The notes below the pieces were generated by a model. It did not search any database. It was not told the origin of the DNA and was given only the letters and a program-made list of their open reading frames with translations. DNA of 64,000 nt from Thermostichus sp047462415. GTDB taxonomy: Bacteria; Cyanobacteriota; Cyanobacteriia; Thermostichales; Thermostichaceae. Every line of letters starts with the position of its first letter. The first letter of the stretch is position 1. Made by a program: the position numbers and the translations under genes. Of the stretch, positions 62,819-64,000 are shown piece by piece. The stretch lies in contig NZ_JANSJE010000016.1 in assembly GCF_047462415.1 (NCBI RefSeq), positions 5,788 to 69,787 of the forward strand. The letters run 5' to 3'.

Positions 62819-63100
62819 GTGGCTACGGAGACTCTGGTTAAGCCTTCTGTAACCCCGAAGCATATGCCCATGTACCGGGTGTTGCTGCACAACGACGATG
62901 TCAACACCATGGAGTACGTGGTGCAGGTGCTGGTGAAGGTCATTCCATCGATGATGCCGCCGCAAGCCACCGAGATCATGTTGGAAGCCCACAACAACGG
63001 CGTTGCTGTGGTCATCGTGGTGCCGCGGGAGCACGCGGAGTTTTACTGCGAGCAGCTGCGCCAGCACGGCCTCACCAGCTCGATCGAGCCGGAACGCTAG
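62819..63100 (+). CDS. clpS: ATP-dependent Clp protease adaptor ClpS
   Basis: The 93-residue protein delivers N-degron substrates to ClpC/ClpA. The core is MPMYRVLLHNDDVNTMEYVV, with the metazoan-like NDD motif, then IMLEAHNNGVAVVIVVPREHAEFYCEQL. The start is GTG 62819, with AAGGAGG at 62805-62811, 7 nt upstream. The longer frame to 62753 adds a hydrophobic stretch not found in ClpS. The CPBP protease gene follows 15 nt downstream. Confidence 0.93.
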   Translation: MATETLVKPSVTPKHMPMYRVLLHNDDVNTMEYVVQVLVKVIPSMMPPQATEIMLEAHNNGVAVVIVVPREHAEFYCEQLRQHGLTSSIEPER

Positions 63101-63115
63101 TTAGGAGCGGTTTGG

Positions 63116-63922
63116 GTGGGCCTGCCGACTGCTGAGCTGATTGGCAAACTCAAGGCCTTTCCCTTGCCGCTGCGGCTGTTGCTGTTTTTGGGGATCCCCC
63201 TTTTGGCCTGGCTACCGTGGGTCGGCCTGGGGGGATTTTTCTTTGGCCGAGAGTACCTCTGGCTGCCGCTGTATGCTCTACTGCTCCTTTGGCTGTGGCT
63301 GTGGGGATCTGGGTTTGCCGCCTATGGCCTGGACAAGAGTTGGGCCTGCCGAGCTGGGATCCTCTGGGGCCTGGGGATGGGTGTGGGCGGGCTTTTTCTG
63401 CTCTTTGGCCTGGAGGGGGCCCTGGGCTGGCTGAGCTGGCGGCCGGTGGAAGGGGGATCCCTGCTGGGCTATGGCTTGCTGGGGCTAGGGGTGGGCCTGG
63501 CGGTGGCTCTAGCAGAAGAGCTGTTGTTCCGCGGCTGGCTGCTGCAGGAGATGGCCTTGGACTACGGCTGGACAAGCGCTCTGTGGGGATCCAGCCTTCT
63601 CTTTGCTTTGGCCCACTTTTTGAAGCCGCCAGCAGAGATCCTCGCCACCTGGCCCCAGTTTCCGGGACTGTGGCTGATGGGCCTGCTGCTGGCCCAGGCC
63701 AAGGTGTGGAACCAAAACAAGCTAGGACTCAGCCTGGGGCTGCACGCCGGCTGGGTGTGGGGCATCACCTGGGTCAACAACTTGGCTTGGATCGAGTACA
63801 CCGGCAGGGCGCCAGAGTGGCTCACCGGCATCGGCGGCAACCCCCTAGCCGGGCTGATGGGCCTGCTCTTCCTGGGCGGCACCTTCCTTGTTCTCAAGAG
63901 GTTGGCCACCGACAGAAGCTGA
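63116..63922 (+). CDS. CPBP-family intramembrane metalloprotease
   Basis: The 268-residue protein starts at GTG with AGGAG about 9 nt upstream. About eight hydrophobic segments carry the CPBP motifs: EELLFRGWLLQE (EExxxR), FALAHFLKP (FxxxH) and GLSLGLHAGWVWG. This is the family that includes CAAX processing proteases (Rce1-type) and bacteriocin immunity proteins. It lies directly behind clpS, so the two form a small proteolysis-related operon. The substrate is unknown. Confidence 0.88.
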   Translation: MGLPTAELIGKLKAFPLPLRLLLFLGIPLLAWLPWVGLGGFFFGREYLWLPLYALLLLWLWLWGSGFAAYGLDKSWACRAGILWGLGMGVGGLFLLFGLEGALGWLSWRPVEGGSLLGYGLLGLGVGLAVALAEELLFRGWLLQEMALDYGWTSALWGSSLLFALAHFLKPPAEILATWPQFPGLWLMGLLLAQAKVWNQNKLGLSLGLHAGWVWGITWVNNLAWIEYTGRAPEWLTGIGGNPLAGLMGLLFLGGTFLVLKRLATDRS

Positions 63923-63939
63923 ACAACGCCGAAGCATCT

Positions 63940-64000
63940 CCCCTCTCCCTCAGGGAGAGGGGCCGGGGGTGAGGGTCATCCCTCAGGGAGAGGGGCCGGG
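63940..64000. repeat. dispersed hairpin repeat, copy E (runs to the window edge)
   Basis: CCCCTCTCCC (63940-63949) pairs with GGGAGAGGGG (63953-63962), followed by CCGGGGGTGAGGG and then a second right arm. It continues past the window edge. Confidence 0.75.

Overview
The window looks like a chromosomal segment of a GC-rich unicellular cyanobacterium. The photosynthesis and carboxysome markers are psaC, ccmP, a b6f Rieske protein and a demethylphylloquinone-type methyltransferase. Other genes typical of the phylum are cyanobacterial gshA, sufR-sufBCD and a Rep27/LPA1-like protein. A palindrome, GGGATCCC, recurs through genes and gaps in the way HIP1 (GCGATCGC) does in other cyanobacteria. Together with a sulfide:quinone reductase, this suggests a hot-spring Synechococcus of the Yellowstone type. 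The lineage is my inference from recall, not a database result.

Layout. 1-3.6 kb: hisZ (cut by the window edge), a nicotinamidase-like gene, and divergent pncB, with one copy of a palindromic operator in front of each NAD salvage gene. 3.7-9.4 kb: gmd, rpsD, a TolC-type protein, two membrane proteins and menG. 9.4-15.5 kb: a broken small frame, a SpoIID protein, an MFS carrier, yidD, ridA, a MIF homologue, a TVP38 protein and gshA. 15.6-20.2 kb: an FAD oxidoreductase and a tandem pair of PIG-V-like membrane glycosyltransferases that share a nearly identical 340-bp block. 20.3-28.3 kb: a ProA homologue without the active-site Cys motif, ccmP, psaC, nadD/ruvA, a hydrolase, an HNH protein, lnt and tRNA-Thr. 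28.4-34.6 kb: a CBM20-SGNH-DUF1796 fusion protein, an orphan histidine kinase, miaE, and DAHP synthase behind what looks like a complete transcription attenuator with an aromatic-rich leader peptide. 34.9-42.2 kb: five minus-strand genes in which a heme protein, a Rieske protein and sulfide:quinone reductase lie between the two halves of an RND pump. 42.3-48.4 kb: sufR divergent from sufBCD, a large hairpin element, and an SLH porin-like protein. 48.5-60.6 kb: an ExoD-like protein, a tyrosine recombinase, accC, and a surface-polysaccharide region with a BcsB-like protein and a GT2 synthase that carries an N-terminal MshEN-like region in place of PilZ. 60.8-64 kb: phoD with a candidate Pho box, clpS and a CPBP protease.

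How the parts connect. Nicotinamidase-like protein, PncB and NadD make a route from nicotinamide to NaAD. The 34.9-42.2 kb block looks like a sulfide oxidation, electron entry and export unit. The 52-60 kb block looks like envelope polysaccharide synthesis. The strongest candidates for something undescribed are the aromatic attenuator (34427-34565), the pump/sulfide block (34911-42192), the triple-domain fusion (28371-30737), the MshEN-type synthase with BcsB (55851-60153), the paired NAD operators (1978-2158) and the hairpin after sufD (46868-46969). All were read by eye; no search or folding program was run.
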